From positions 1,302,001 through 1,366,000 of the forward strand of contig JAXLZC010000001.1 in NCBI GenBank assembly GCA_046351095.1: a DNA stretch of 64,000 nt. Direction: 5' to 3'. Below are positions 16,875-25,387 of this stretch, one piece after another (positions within the stretch are counted from its first letter, which is position 1; each line of letters starts with the position of its first letter). A program made the position numbers and the translations under genes. The DNA comes from BQWY01 sp046351095. GTDB taxonomy: Bacteria; Nitrospirota; Nitrospiria; Nitrospirales; Nitrospiraceae. The notes under the pieces were generated by a model. It did no database searches. It was given only the letters and a program-made list of their open reading frames with translations, and was not told where the DNA came from.

Positions 16875-19800
16875 ATGTCCTCCACCCAGCCTGCGCCGCA
16901 CGAGTCTCCGCCGCCGACACCCGCATCCGCCGCGCCACGATTGACCGGCCTCTTGGTCGCGCAATTCTGCGGGGCCTTCAACGACAACGCCTGGAAATTG
17001 ATCGTGGCGTTGCTCGCCATTCGTCAGGTCGCCGCGCAACTCGGGCGCGACAATCCCGCGTTCGAACTTGAAGCGCAGACGCACACGACCGTGACGTTCG
17101 TCGTGTTTACATTGCCGCTCGTGCTCTTTTCGGTCGTCGCCGGTGTCCTCGCCGACCGCGTCAGCAAACGCACCGTCATCGTTGGGATGAAACTCGCGGA
17201 AGTTGCGCTGATGGCCGCAGGCACAGCCGCACTCTGGCTCGACCCAAGCGGACATTTCCTTCCATTGATCGTACTCGGCCTCATGGGCGTACACAGCGCA
17301 CTATTCAGTCCAGCGAAGTACGGCATCCTCCCCGAGATCCTGCCGCAAGCACGACTGACCGCCGGGAACGGCCTACTCGAACTCTGGACGTTCATGGCGA
17401 TCATCACCGGCACGGCGGCCGCAGGATTTCTCCTCGACGCGGCCGATCCGCAGCCCTGGCGCGCCGGAGCCGCGCTGGTCGTCATCTCGTTGATCGGCAT
17501 GGGCGCGTCCTGGTTCGTTCCGCCGGTCCCACCCGCACGGTCAGCAGGCGGCCTCACGGACACGTTGCGCGGCGCCTGGTCCGCGTTACAGGACGACCGC
17601 GTGTTGCGCCTCGCGATCATGGGCAACATCTTTTTTTGGACGTTGGCCAGCCTCGTCGGACAGGACATTCTGATCTACGCCAAAAGTACCTTGGGTCTCT
17701 CCGACGCGCTCGCCGGTATCCCCATGACGTTGTTGGCCGCAGGTATCGGCGTCGGGGCCGTCCTCGCAGGACGCCTGTCCGGCGTCACGATCGAACTCGG
17801 ATTGATTCCCATCGGCGTTTTCGGCATGGCGACGATGCTGCTGGCGATCGGCGTTCTCTCGCCCGGACTCACATGGACACTCATCCTCTTGGGCATACTC
17901 GGCATCGCCAGCGGCCTCTTTGTTGTGCCCGTGAATGCGCTGGTCCAGTGGCGCGCGCCGGCCGACCGCCGTGGCGCCGTGATTGCGATGCAAAACACGG
18001 CCGTGTTCACCGGCGTACTCTGCGGCTCGCTCGGCTCGGGATTACTCGGCACACTCGGTCTCCATGCCGCAGGGATTTTTCTCGTCGCGGGTGTCGGCGC
18101 TGCTGCGGGGTTTGTTCTGGCGCTTCGTTTACTTCCCGAGTCGTTCCTCCGGGCGTTGCTCGTGCTTGTCACCAAAACGCTGTATCGAGTGCGCGTGCTG
18201 CACCCCGAACGAGTGCCCGCCACCGGCGGTGCGTTACTTATTCCGAACCACGTCTCGTTCATCGACGCGGTGTTGCTGATCACATGTATCGAACGCCCCG
18301 TACGCTTCCTCGTCGATACCCAATATTTCGAGATCCCCTGGCTGCGCCCATTTATGCGCCTCGCGCAGGCCATTCCGATCGCCGCCTCCGCCAGCCCACG
18401 CGTATTACTTCGCGCGCTCCGCGATGCAGGCGAGGCCTTGGATCGCGGCGAACTCGTCTGTATTTTCCCCGAAGGGCAAATCACACGTACCGGCGGACTG
18501 CTGCCCTTCCGTCGCGGCTTCGCACGCATCGTGAAAAACCGCACGACCCCGATCGTGCCCATCCACCTCGACCGCATTTGGGGCAGTATTTTCAGTTTCG
18601 TCGGCGGACGATTCTTGACCAAATGGCCGCAGCGCATTCCCTATCCGATCACGATTTCGTTCGGCGAGCCCATGCCGCCCACCGCCTCGGTCGGCGAAAT
18701 TCGCAGCGCCATTCAGGACCTCGGCGAAGCCGCCTGGCGCCTGCGCAAACCGCAGCGCCGCCCGTTACATCGCCTCGCCGTCCGCTCGTTGCGCCGCCAT
18801 CCGCTGCGCTTCGCCATGGCGGATCCCACCAGACCGCACCTTCGCAGTTATCAGGCGCTGGCAGGAACCGTGGCTCTCGCCAAGGCGCTGGAATCCGACT
18901 GGCAGGATCAACGCACCGTCGGCCTCCTGCTGCCGCCGAGTGTGCCCGGTGCGTTGACGAATCTCGCGGCGACGCTCTCGGGCCGCACGACGATCCATTT
19001 GAATTACACGGCCGGACGTGCCGGGCTGGAGCAAGCCGTCGCACTGGCCGGCCTTCGGACCGTGGTGACGAGTCGACAATTCGTCGAAAAGGCCAAGCTC
19101 GACCTGCCCACCACCGTCACGCCGATTTGGCTCGAAGATGTATCCGCACGTATCACCGGCATGCAGCGGCTGACGGCGCTCTGCTGGGGATTATTCGCCC
19201 CAATTTCCTGGCTCGAACGATACTGCGGCGCCATGCACGCGCCCACCATGGACGACATCGTCACGATCATCTTCAGCAGCGGCAGCACGGGCGCACCGAA
19301 GGGAGTGATGTTGTCGCACTTCAATATCGACTCCAATATCGAAGGCGCGCTCCAACTCTTTCACGTAGATGCCGGCGACCGCCTGCTCGGCATCCTCCCG
19401 TTTTTCCATTCCTTCGGCTACATGCTGCCCTTCTGGCTGGCGATCATTCACGGCTTGCCCGTCGTCTACCTCCCCTCGCCGCTCGACACGACCGCCGTCG
19501 GCGAGGCCATGTTGAAGTACCGCCTGACGATTTGCATCGCCACTCCGACGTTCGTCCAACTGTATCTGCGCCGCTGTACGCCCGAACAATTCGGTTCGTT
19601 GCGCGTGATGCTGACCGGCGCGGAGAAATTGACGGAGCGCCTGGCGCAAACCTTTCAGGACCGATTTGGCGTGCGCCCGTTGGAGGGATACGGCGCAACG
19701 GAATGTGCACCCGTCATTTCGGTCGGCTGCCCGGACTTTCGCGCCGCCGGATTTTTTCAACCGGCGTCGCGTCGCGGCAGCGTCGGCCAACCGCTGCCGG

Positions 19801-20351
19801 GCATCGCGGTCCGCATCGTCGATCCAGAGACCTTCGCACCGCTGCCGACAGGGACCGCCGGCATGCTGTTGGTGAAAGGCTCGAACGTCATGACCGGTTA
19901 TGTAGGTCGCCCCGACCTCACCGCCGCTGCGATGCGCGACGGGTGGTACATCACCGGGGATATTGCGTATATCGACGAAGACGGGTTTTTATTCATCACC
20001 GATCGCCTCTCGCGTTTTTCCAAAATCGGCGGCGAAATGGTCCCGCACGGCCGCATCGAGACCGCATTGCACGAAGCGGCGGGCGCCGACGGGCAGGTGC
20101 TCGCGGTGACCGGCGTGCCGAACGATCGCAAGGGCGAACAACTGGCCGTGTTGCACATACTCGATGAGCGACTGATTCCCGACATTCTCGAAAAGGCGGC
20201 GGCGACGGGCCTGTCGAATTTGTTCCTGCCGCGACGCGACGCCTGGATCAAAGTGGAGAAGTTGCCGCTGCTCGGCAGCGGGAAACTCGACCTGCGCGAA
20301 CTCAAACGTCTCGCGATCGACGCCCTATCTCGCGCCGACACCAACACGTAG
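16875..20351 (+). CDS. LplT-PlsC-acyl-ACP synthetase fusion (acyl-[ACP]-phospholipid O-acyltransferase)
   Basis: 1158 aa with three domains. Residues about 1-420 are an MFS transporter like LplT, which flips lysophospholipids inward (starts LTGLLVAQFCGAFNDNAWK). Residues about 435-640 are a PlsC acyltransferase with the H-x4-D motif NHVSFID (His459/Asp464) and FPEGQITRTG. Residues about 680-1158 are an AMP-binding acyl-ACP synthetase with IFSSGSTGAPKGVMLSH and GYGATECAPV. In E. coli LplT and Aas are two proteins; together they re-acylate lysophosphatidylethanolamine for membrane repair. Here one polypeptide does transport, activation and acyl transfer. All key motifs are intact. Confidence 0.93.
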   Translation: MSSTQPAPHESPPPTPASAAPRLTGLLVAQFCGAFNDNAWKLIVALLAIRQVAAQLGRDNPAFELEAQTHTTVTFVVFTLPLVLFSVVAGVLADRVSKRTVIVGMKLAEVALMAAGTAALWLDPSGHFLPLIVLGLMGVHSALFSPAKYGILPEILPQARLTAGNGLLELWTFMAIITGTAAAGFLLDAADPQPWRAGAALVVISLIGMGASWFVPPVPPARSAGGLTDTLRGAWSALQDDRVLRLAIMGNIFFWTLASLVGQDILIYAKSTLGLSDALAGIPMTLLAAGIGVGAVLAGRLSGVTIELGLIPIGVFGMATMLLAIGVLSPGLTWTLILLGILGIASGLFVVPVNALVQWRAPADRRGAVIAMQNTAVFTGVLCGSLGSGLLGTLGLHAAGIFLVAGVGAAAGFVLALRLLPESFLRALLVLVTKTLYRVRVLHPERVPATGGALLIPNHVSFIDAVLLITCIERPVRFLVDTQYFEIPWLRPFMRLAQAIPIAASASPRVLLRALRDAGEALDRGELVCIFPEGQITRTGGLLPFRRGFARIVKNRTTPIVPIHLDRIWGSIFSFVGGRFLTKWPQRIPYPITISFGEPMPPTASVGEIRSAIQDLGEAAWRLRKPQRRPLHRLAVRSLRRHPLRFAMADPTRPHLRSYQALAGTVALAKALESDWQDQRTVGLLLPPSVPGALTNLAATLSGRTTIHLNYTAGRAGLEQAVALAGLRTVVTSRQFVEKAKLDLPTTVTPIWLEDVSARITGMQRLTALCWGLFAPISWLERYCGAMHAPTMDDIVTIIFSSGSTGAPKGVMLSHFNIDSNIEGALQLFHVDAGDRLLGILPFFHSFGYMLPFWLAIIHGLPVVYLPSPLDTTAVGEAMLKYRLTICIATPTFVQLYLRRCTPEQFGSLRVMLTGAEKLTERLAQTFQDRFGVRPLEGYGATECAPVISVGCPDFRAAGFFQPASRRGSVGQPLPGIAVRIVDPETFAPLPTGTAGMLLVKGSNVMTGYVGRPDLTAAAMRDGWYITGDIAYIDEDGFLFITDRLSRFSKIGGEMVPHGRIETALHEAAGADGQVLAVTGVPNDRKGEQLAVLHILDERLIPDILEKAAATGLSNLFLPRRDAWIKVEKLPLLGSGKLDLRELKRLAIDALSRADTNT

Positions 20352-20383
20352 TCGTCCGCCGAACCACGAGTCGCCAATCGCCG

Positions 20384-21379
20384 ATGCCGATGATCGACGC
20401 GCATGTGCACCTCGCCGCCCTGCCGGAGGGCGACAACGGCTGCTACATCTCGCCGACACTCCTCCGCAGCACACTCTTCCGCCTGCTCTTTTGGAAACAT
20501 GGGTACCGCGTCGACAATCCCCACTACACCAACACGACGTACATTCAACACCTCGTGACCGAGCTGTCCGCTTCGTCGCACGTGCAGCAGGCCGTCGTGC
20601 TCGGTATGGACGGCGTGTACGACGGAGCCGGCCGACTCTCGTTCGACGACACGCACTTTATGGTCGGCAATACCTACGTCTTGGATACGGTCCGCCGGCA
20701 CCCCACACAGTTCTTGGCCGGCGTGTCGATCAACCCGCAGCGCCGCGACGCGGTGGACGAAGTACATCGCTGCGCGGACGCCGGGGCGGCGCTCGTGAAG
20801 GTCATCCCGAATACACAACGGTTCGATCCGGCAAACCCCGCCTATCGGGATTTTTACCGTGCGCTGGCCGCACGACGCCTCCCGTTGCTCAGTCACGTCG
20901 GCTACGAATTCAGTCTGAAAGGCACGGATCAGTCGGTCGGCGACCCGAATCGGCTGCGAGTGCCGCTGGATGAAGGCGTGACCGTGATCGCAGCGCATGC
21001 CTGCTCCTCCGGCTTGGGGCTGACCGAACGATTTCTGCCGACGTTTCACGAGCTGACCGCGGACTACCGGAATTTTTACGCGGACATCTCCGCGCTCACG
21101 CTCTTGAACCGCATGGGTATGTTGCTGGCGTTACGGCGGCACCCCGCGCTGCAGGAACGGCTGCTGTTCGGCACGGACTACCCGCTCAGCGTCACCCATG
21201 TTCCAGTTTGGGGGCGCGTCGGCTTCGGTGCGATGCGCACCATTTTCGCCGCCACCAATCGCTTCGACCGGCAATACGCCGTCTGCACCGCACTCGGCGT
21301 CCGATTCGGATCGCTCGACCGGCTGTTGCCGTCAACTCACGGCCCCGATGCCTCCACACAGTCTGCGATACAAGCCTAG
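20384..21379 (+). CDS. Amidohydrolase-superfamily metal-dependent hydrolase
   Basis: 331 aa, TIM-barrel metal hydrolase of the COG2159 type. The N-terminal strand gives the metal motif MIDAHVHL (His7, His9); further ligands are likely the His in LLSHVGYE and AAHAC and the Asp in FGTDYPL. Family members are decarboxylases or hydrolases; the substrate is not evident. There is no signal peptide. It starts 32 bases after the acyltransferase fusion and 82 bases before the sigma factor, all on the same strand. Confidence 0.82.
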   Translation: MPMIDAHVHLAALPEGDNGCYISPTLLRSTLFRLLFWKHGYRVDNPHYTNTTYIQHLVTELSASSHVQQAVVLGMDGVYDGAGRLSFDDTHFMVGNTYVLDTVRRHPTQFLAGVSINPQRRDAVDEVHRCADAGAALVKVIPNTQRFDPANPAYRDFYRALAARRLPLLSHVGYEFSLKGTDQSVGDPNRLRVPLDEGVTVIAAHACSSGLGLTERFLPTFHELTADYRNFYADISALTLLNRMGMLLALRRHPALQERLLFGTDYPLSVTHVPVWGRVGFGAMRTIFAATNRFDRQYAVCTALGVRFGSLDRLLPSTHGPDASTQSAIQA

Positions 21380-21461
21380 ACACGACGCAGACCGCTCCAC
21401 CGTCCCCTCGCATGACCGGCATCGCCTTCGTTACAATGATCGGACGGTTGCACGCCCCCCT

Positions 21462-21989
21462 ATGACTCGAGATGCCATCCTATCGGCCCTCCGTGAACGG
21501 ATTCTGGCCTTCGCGACATCTCGTATCGGGAGGGATGAAGCACAGGATCTGGTCCAAGAGGTTCTGCTGGTTCTGCACGAAAAATATCCCGAGGTCGGCG
21601 GGCTGACCGATCTGGTTCCGCTCGCGTTTCAAATCCTGCGCTTCAAAATGGTCGATGCGCAGCGTAAGCGGGCCAGACGCGGCGAAGATCGGCAGGTGCC
21701 GATCGAGGACACGCCGGTCGCCGATTCGCGGGACGATCCCTACAGCGCGTACAGTCGTAAGCAGATGGAAGAGCGGCTCGCGCAGGCGCTGCGGATGTTG
21801 GGCCCACGCTGCCGCAAATTGTTTCGGTTAAAACTGGAAGGCAAGTCGTTTCCGCAGATTCAAATTTTGATGCGCCAAGAATCGATCAACACCGTGTACA
21901 CCTGGGACCATCGCTGCCGCAAAGAATTACTCGCGGAGATGGGCGACGGCTGGACGAACGCGCCGTCCGACGGCAACAGCCATGGCTGA
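21462..21989 (+). CDS. ECF-type sigma-70 family RNA polymerase sigma factor
   Basis: 175 aa from the ATG at 21462; the longer frame from 21198 runs inside the amidohydrolase gene. Region 2 is IGRDEAQDLVQEVLLVLHEKYPEV and region 4 is the C-terminal LGPRCRKLFRLKLEGKSFPQI with its helix-turn-helix. It has no other domain. Its last 8 bases overlap the next gene, which encodes a membrane protein with an anti-sigma-like N-terminus, so the two are probably a regulator pair. The target promoters are not visible. Confidence 0.85.
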   Translation: MTRDAILSALRERILAFATSRIGRDEAQDLVQEVLLVLHEKYPEVGGLTDLVPLAFQILRFKMVDAQRKRARRGEDRQVPIEDTPVADSRDDPYSAYSRKQMEERLAQALRMLGPRCRKLFRLKLEGKSFPQIQILMRQESINTVYTWDHRCRKELLAEMGDGWTNAPSDGNSHG

Positions 21990-23640
21990 ATTCGACCTTG
22001 AACATTTGATCGGCGGCTTCGCGACGAACACGCTCACGGAGGCGGAGCACCAGGCGCTGTTCCGCGCGGCGATGACGAACCAACGGCTGTTCGACCTGCT
22101 CGCCGACGAACAGGCACTGAAAGATTTGCTCGACGACCCGGCCGTGCGCCGCCGTCTGATCCGACAACTCCTCGACAGTCCGACACGCACCGAAAGCGCC
22201 TTCGACCGCGCCGTCCGATGGCTGACGCGCGGCGACACGCTTGCCATCTCAGGAAGCGTCGCGGTCGTGATCATCGCGTCGTTTTTCGGTTGGCAACTCT
22301 ACCAAGAGAGTCAGCGGATGGTTCGCGAAGAGCAGGCGAAACCCGGCCTGTCCGACGTCATCCGCGAACCGACCGTCCGCGCGAAACTCGGCACAAAACC
22401 GACGGATGAGACAACGGCTTCGACGCGCTCCGCGCCGACTCGTCCAGCCGAGCCACCGGCACCCGCGACGCCGACCTCGCCTACGCCGAATCTAGCGGAC
22501 GAGCCCATACCCACGGCACCAGCATCATCCCAATCGACGCACTCGACTCCGGCCGACGCAAAACTGTCTCGCTCCGAACCAACCCTCGCGGCCAAGGCCG
22601 CCTTGCCGCCATCGCCAGCCGAGCCCCCTGTTGCCGCACAAGAAGCGCCGACACCAGCCCCGCCCGTCGTCCTGCCGCAAGTGCCGCCGCGCATCCAAGA
22701 AAAGGCGACGCGTAAACGGCGCGCAGAACCGACCATCGAGGCGAAGCCGACACCGAACGGAGAACCCAACCGCTCGCCAACCATCGCGGCAACGGAACAA
22801 CGCTCCGTCGCTGCGGTTGCAGCGGAGGGACCTCCGCCGACAGCCGCACAGGACACTACCTCGGCCGTCGCACCGCCGTTATCCACGTTGCCGGCACTCA
22901 CATCGGCCCCGGCGGTGGGAGCCGCACGCGACCGGTTTCTCGCAGGCCCGAAGATCGCTCAAACGAAGACACCGACCACCGTCGACGCGGCTTCGCCTTC
23001 TGCTCCATCTTCCGGCGCGGCGGCAAACGACACGACGGCACAATCATCCGCACCGGATACGCAATCGAGTAGCGCAGACTCGAAAGAAGACTCGCCATCC
23101 ACACCGCTCGCCGTCGTGCAGGCCCCGCTGTCGTTGCGGTACCAACAGCGCAGCCTCCCCCTTCAGGGCGCATCCGCCGGATCGGATGCCTTACACATCC
23201 GCGAAATGCGGATCCAGGTGAATCAAGCCGGCTACCTCTACGTCATCACGGCAGACGCGAACGGCGCCTGGACCGTATTGGCGCCGGCACGACCGTCGTC
23301 GACGCGTGAACCGGTTGCGATCGGGGCGCAGGACACGGCGCGTATTCTCATGGCGACTCAACCACCGGGCAACCAGACGCCGACGTTGATCGCGATGGCG
23401 CGCGGACCGGTCGCCCTCTTGGAAGAAGCCCTAAAGCTGGTCCGTACGCTCCCGCCCGCCGAAAGCGCCACGCGTATCCAAGGCTTAGTCTTGCCATGGC
23501 TCCAACGGCACCCGCAGCAACTCCTCGTCACCGAACAGACCGCCGATACGTTGGGCATCGGGACGGCAAAACGAGCAACCTATGTTGCCGATATCGCCGA
23601 TCCGCCCGCCGACTCGATCGTCTATCGTGTCCCCGAATAA
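21982..23640 (+). CDS. Probable anti-sigma factor with Pro-rich linker and DUF4384-type sensor domain
   Basis: 552 aa. Residues 1-75 are helical and acidic (EHLIGGFATNTLTEAEHQAL, FDLLADEQALKDLL), like the N-terminal domain of non-zinc anti-sigma factors. One transmembrane helix lies at about 85-108. Then come about 270 residues dominated by Pro, Ala, Thr and Ser, long enough to cross the periplasm. The last 170 residues resemble DUF4384 domains: IREMRIQVNQAGYLYVITAD and a final LPWLQRHPQQLLVTEQTADT. The overlap with the sigma gene and the domain order fit a sensor that frees the sigma factor on a periplasmic cue. The anti-sigma role is inferred. Confidence 0.75.
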   Translation: MAEFDLEHLIGGFATNTLTEAEHQALFRAAMTNQRLFDLLADEQALKDLLDDPAVRRRLIRQLLDSPTRTESAFDRAVRWLTRGDTLAISGSVAVVIIASFFGWQLYQESQRMVREEQAKPGLSDVIREPTVRAKLGTKPTDETTASTRSAPTRPAEPPAPATPTSPTPNLADEPIPTAPASSQSTHSTPADAKLSRSEPTLAAKAALPPSPAEPPVAAQEAPTPAPPVVLPQVPPRIQEKATRKRRAEPTIEAKPTPNGEPNRSPTIAATEQRSVAAVAAEGPPPTAAQDTTSAVAPPLSTLPALTSAPAVGAARDRFLAGPKIAQTKTPTTVDAASPSAPSSGAAANDTTAQSSAPDTQSSSADSKEDSPSTPLAVVQAPLSLRYQQRSLPLQGASAGSDALHIREMRIQVNQAGYLYVITADANGAWTVLAPARPSSTREPVAIGAQDTARILMATQPPGNQTPTLIAMARGPVALLEEALKLVRTLPPAESATRIQGLVLPWLQRHPQQLLVTEQTADTLGIGTAKRATYVADIADPPADSIVYRVPE

Positions 23641-23681
23641 CGGACGCCTCACGCGCGACACGCGCGCATTCGCCGGAACAG

Positions 23682-23710
23682 AGGACAAACGTCCATATCC
23701 TGGGTATACT
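23682..23710 (+). promoter_or_regulatory. Possible sigma70-type promoter
   Basis: AGGACA (23682-23687), 17-bp spacer, TATACT (23705-23710). The -10 box matches five of six consensus bases. It would start transcription about 27 bases before the ATG at 23745. Confidence 0.4.
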
Positions 23711-23744
23711 GAGCCCCATCATTATCCCGAAGAGCATCGATCCC

Positions 23745-23966
23745 ATGGCCCAAGAGACATCATCGTCATCCACCGACAACTCAACACCCTCGCTCAAAGA
23801 CCGCGTGTTCGAGCGCAGCACGGGCTCGACGCCGAAACGCGTCATGTCCCAGCATCATGAGCAGGCCCCCATCTATTTGATGATTACACTCAACCAGGCG
23901 GCGAGTCCGTCGCTCATCTACATCCCGGCTCCGACGGCGCCCGCAAAACCACGAAAAAAAACGTAG
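23745..23966 (+). CDS. Small hydrophilic protein of unknown function
   Basis: 73 aa. The first 40 residues are Ser/Thr-rich and polar; the centre has a short hydrophobic strand-like stretch (APIYLMITLNQ) and the end is Pro/Lys-rich (PAPTAPAKPRKKT). No signal peptide or known domain. The start is chosen at the ATG following a plausible promoter; the longer frame upstream runs inside the preceding gene. Coding status is likely but rests on the promoter position and frame only. Confidence 0.5.
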   Translation: MAQETSSSSTDNSTPSLKDRVFERSTGSTPKRVMSQHHEQAPIYLMITLNQAASPSLIYIPAPTAPAKPRKKT

Positions 23967-24016
23967 GTCGCCGTGTGTACCGACCCGCGTTGCACAACAC
24001 CGACAAAGGAGCTGTT

Positions 24017-24463
24017 ATGACGCCTACGACTCGCACAGCACGTGTAACGACCCGCGTTTCACTCGTCGGGTTTGCCCTCTTGTCGCTGCCGTCCACCGGG
24101 TGCACGGTGAAAGCCACGCTGAATTCGACGACGAATACGACCAACAACTTTTTGTCGTCCACCAGCGGCCGTTCCTGGCTGACCGAAGACGGTTTGGTCG
24201 TCGACGAACTCAAGACGCAGGTATTCGTCGTGGCCAACCGCGACAATCTCCAGCAAGACATTGCACGCGCCGACGGCGAATACCTATCGTCGTTCGAAGG
24301 ATTGCTCGGTGTGCCGGCACCGCAACGCGCCGCCTTCATCCGCGACGCGCAAGCGCACCAACATTTGCTCGGCGGCGACGGGCCCAGCCTGGTCGCGTTC
24401 GCCACTACGATGTCGGCCTCTGCGGAAGCCCTTCGCGCCTCGGTCACGAATCCATCGCACTAA
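24017..24463 (+). CDS. DUF3015-like lipoprotein
   Basis: 148 aa with an excellent ribosome site (AAAGGAG) before the ATG. The signal peptide ends in a lipobox (PSTGC). The mature part reads NNFLSSTSGRSW, QVFVVANRDNLQQDIARADGEYLSSFEGLLG, the layout of DUF3015 proteins, in which a D-I-A-x-G-x-G-E-x-L motif is typical. Function of the family is unknown. It lies 13 bases upstream of the universal stress protein and is probably cotranscribed. Confidence 0.75.
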   Translation: MTPTTRTARVTTRVSLVGFALLSLPSTGCTVKATLNSTTNTTNNFLSSTSGRSWLTEDGLVVDELKTQVFVVANRDNLQQDIARADGEYLSSFEGLLGVPAPQRAAFIRDAQAHQHLLGGDGPSLVAFATTMSASAEALRASVTNPSH

Positions 24464-24476
24464 TCGAGTCGCCTGC

Positions 24477-25346
24477 GTGCCGAATCGCCCGTCTTCGCAG
24501 GCCGCGTTCGGCGGCCTGCATCTCATCCATCGCCATATCGTCCATCCGACGGACCTCACTGCAGTCGGCGCGGCCGCACACCGACACGCTCTTGCGCTGG
24601 CGCTGGCCGCGCGGGCGCAGCTGACGTTGTTACACGTTGAGCCCGGCACGGGCACAGCGGATTTCGATGCGTTTCCATTGGTGCGACCGGAACTGATTCG
24701 CTGGGGACGCCTACAGGAAGGCGCGTCGCAGGCAGAGGTGCTGGGCTTAGGATTGTCCGTCAAAAAGCTCCAAGTCGTCGCGGACGAACCAGCGCGCGGT
24801 GTCGTCGACTACCTCGCCACCCATCCGGCGGACATCGTCGTGCTCGCGACGCATCGACGCGAAGGACTTAGCGGCTGGCTTCGGCGGTCCGTTGCGGAAC
24901 CGATCGCACGGGGTGTCTCGGCGCCGACCCTCTGTGTACCGGAAGGTGTGTCGGGATTTATCGAGGAGACGTCGGGCACTGTGCGTATGCAGCGCGTGCT
25001 GCTGCCGGTGTCGCACAGCGATCGTGCGCAACTGGCGGCCGACTCACTCGCGCGGCTCGGCGACTGGTTAACTTGCAACCGCCTCGCAGTACAGACGCTC
25101 CACATCGACGGCAGTCACATGCCGCCGACCTACCGGCCGCCCGAACGAACGGGCTGGACCTGTACGTCGACGCACCGATGCGGTGACGTCGTCGCAGAAA
25201 TTCTCCGCGCAGCGAAGGACCACCAGGCCGATTTGGTCGTAATGGTGACGGAAGGGCGTGTCTCGTGGAGCGACACGTTCTCGGGCAGCACCACGGAGCA
25301 GGTCCTGCGGCAGGCCCCTTGTCCGGTGCTTATTCTTCCCGCGTGA
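24477..25346 (+). CDS. Tandem universal stress protein (UspA x2)
   Basis: 289 aa from a GTG at 24477, directly after the preceding lipoprotein. Two Usp domains: the first starts IVHPTDLTAVGAAAHRHALALA and ends THRREGLSGWLRRSVAEPIARGVSAPTLCVP; the second starts RVLLPVSHSDRAQLAADSLARL and ends FSGSTTEQVLRQAPCPVLILP. In ATP-binding Usps the motif is G-x2-G-x9-G-S/T. The second domain keeps G-S-T; in the first the G-S is replaced by R-S, so only one site may bind nucleotide. General stress role by family. Confidence 0.88.
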   Translation: MPNRPSSQAAFGGLHLIHRHIVHPTDLTAVGAAAHRHALALALAARAQLTLLHVEPGTGTADFDAFPLVRPELIRWGRLQEGASQAEVLGLGLSVKKLQVVADEPARGVVDYLATHPADIVVLATHRREGLSGWLRRSVAEPIARGVSAPTLCVPEGVSGFIEETSGTVRMQRVLLPVSHSDRAQLAADSLARLGDWLTCNRLAVQTLHIDGSHMPPTYRPPERTGWTCTSTHRCGDVVAEILRAAKDHQADLVVMVTEGRVSWSDTFSGSTTEQVLRQAPCPVLILPA

Positions 25347-25387
25347 AGCGCGACTCGTCTACGTAGTCTTCGCGAAATCGTTGTGTG

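Noticed and set aside
17636..20167. 843-aa open frame inside the acyltransferase fusion gene
   Set aside because: It is Arg/His/Pro-rich with no domain, and lies in another frame of a gene with three intact enzyme domains; a GC-rich shadow frame.
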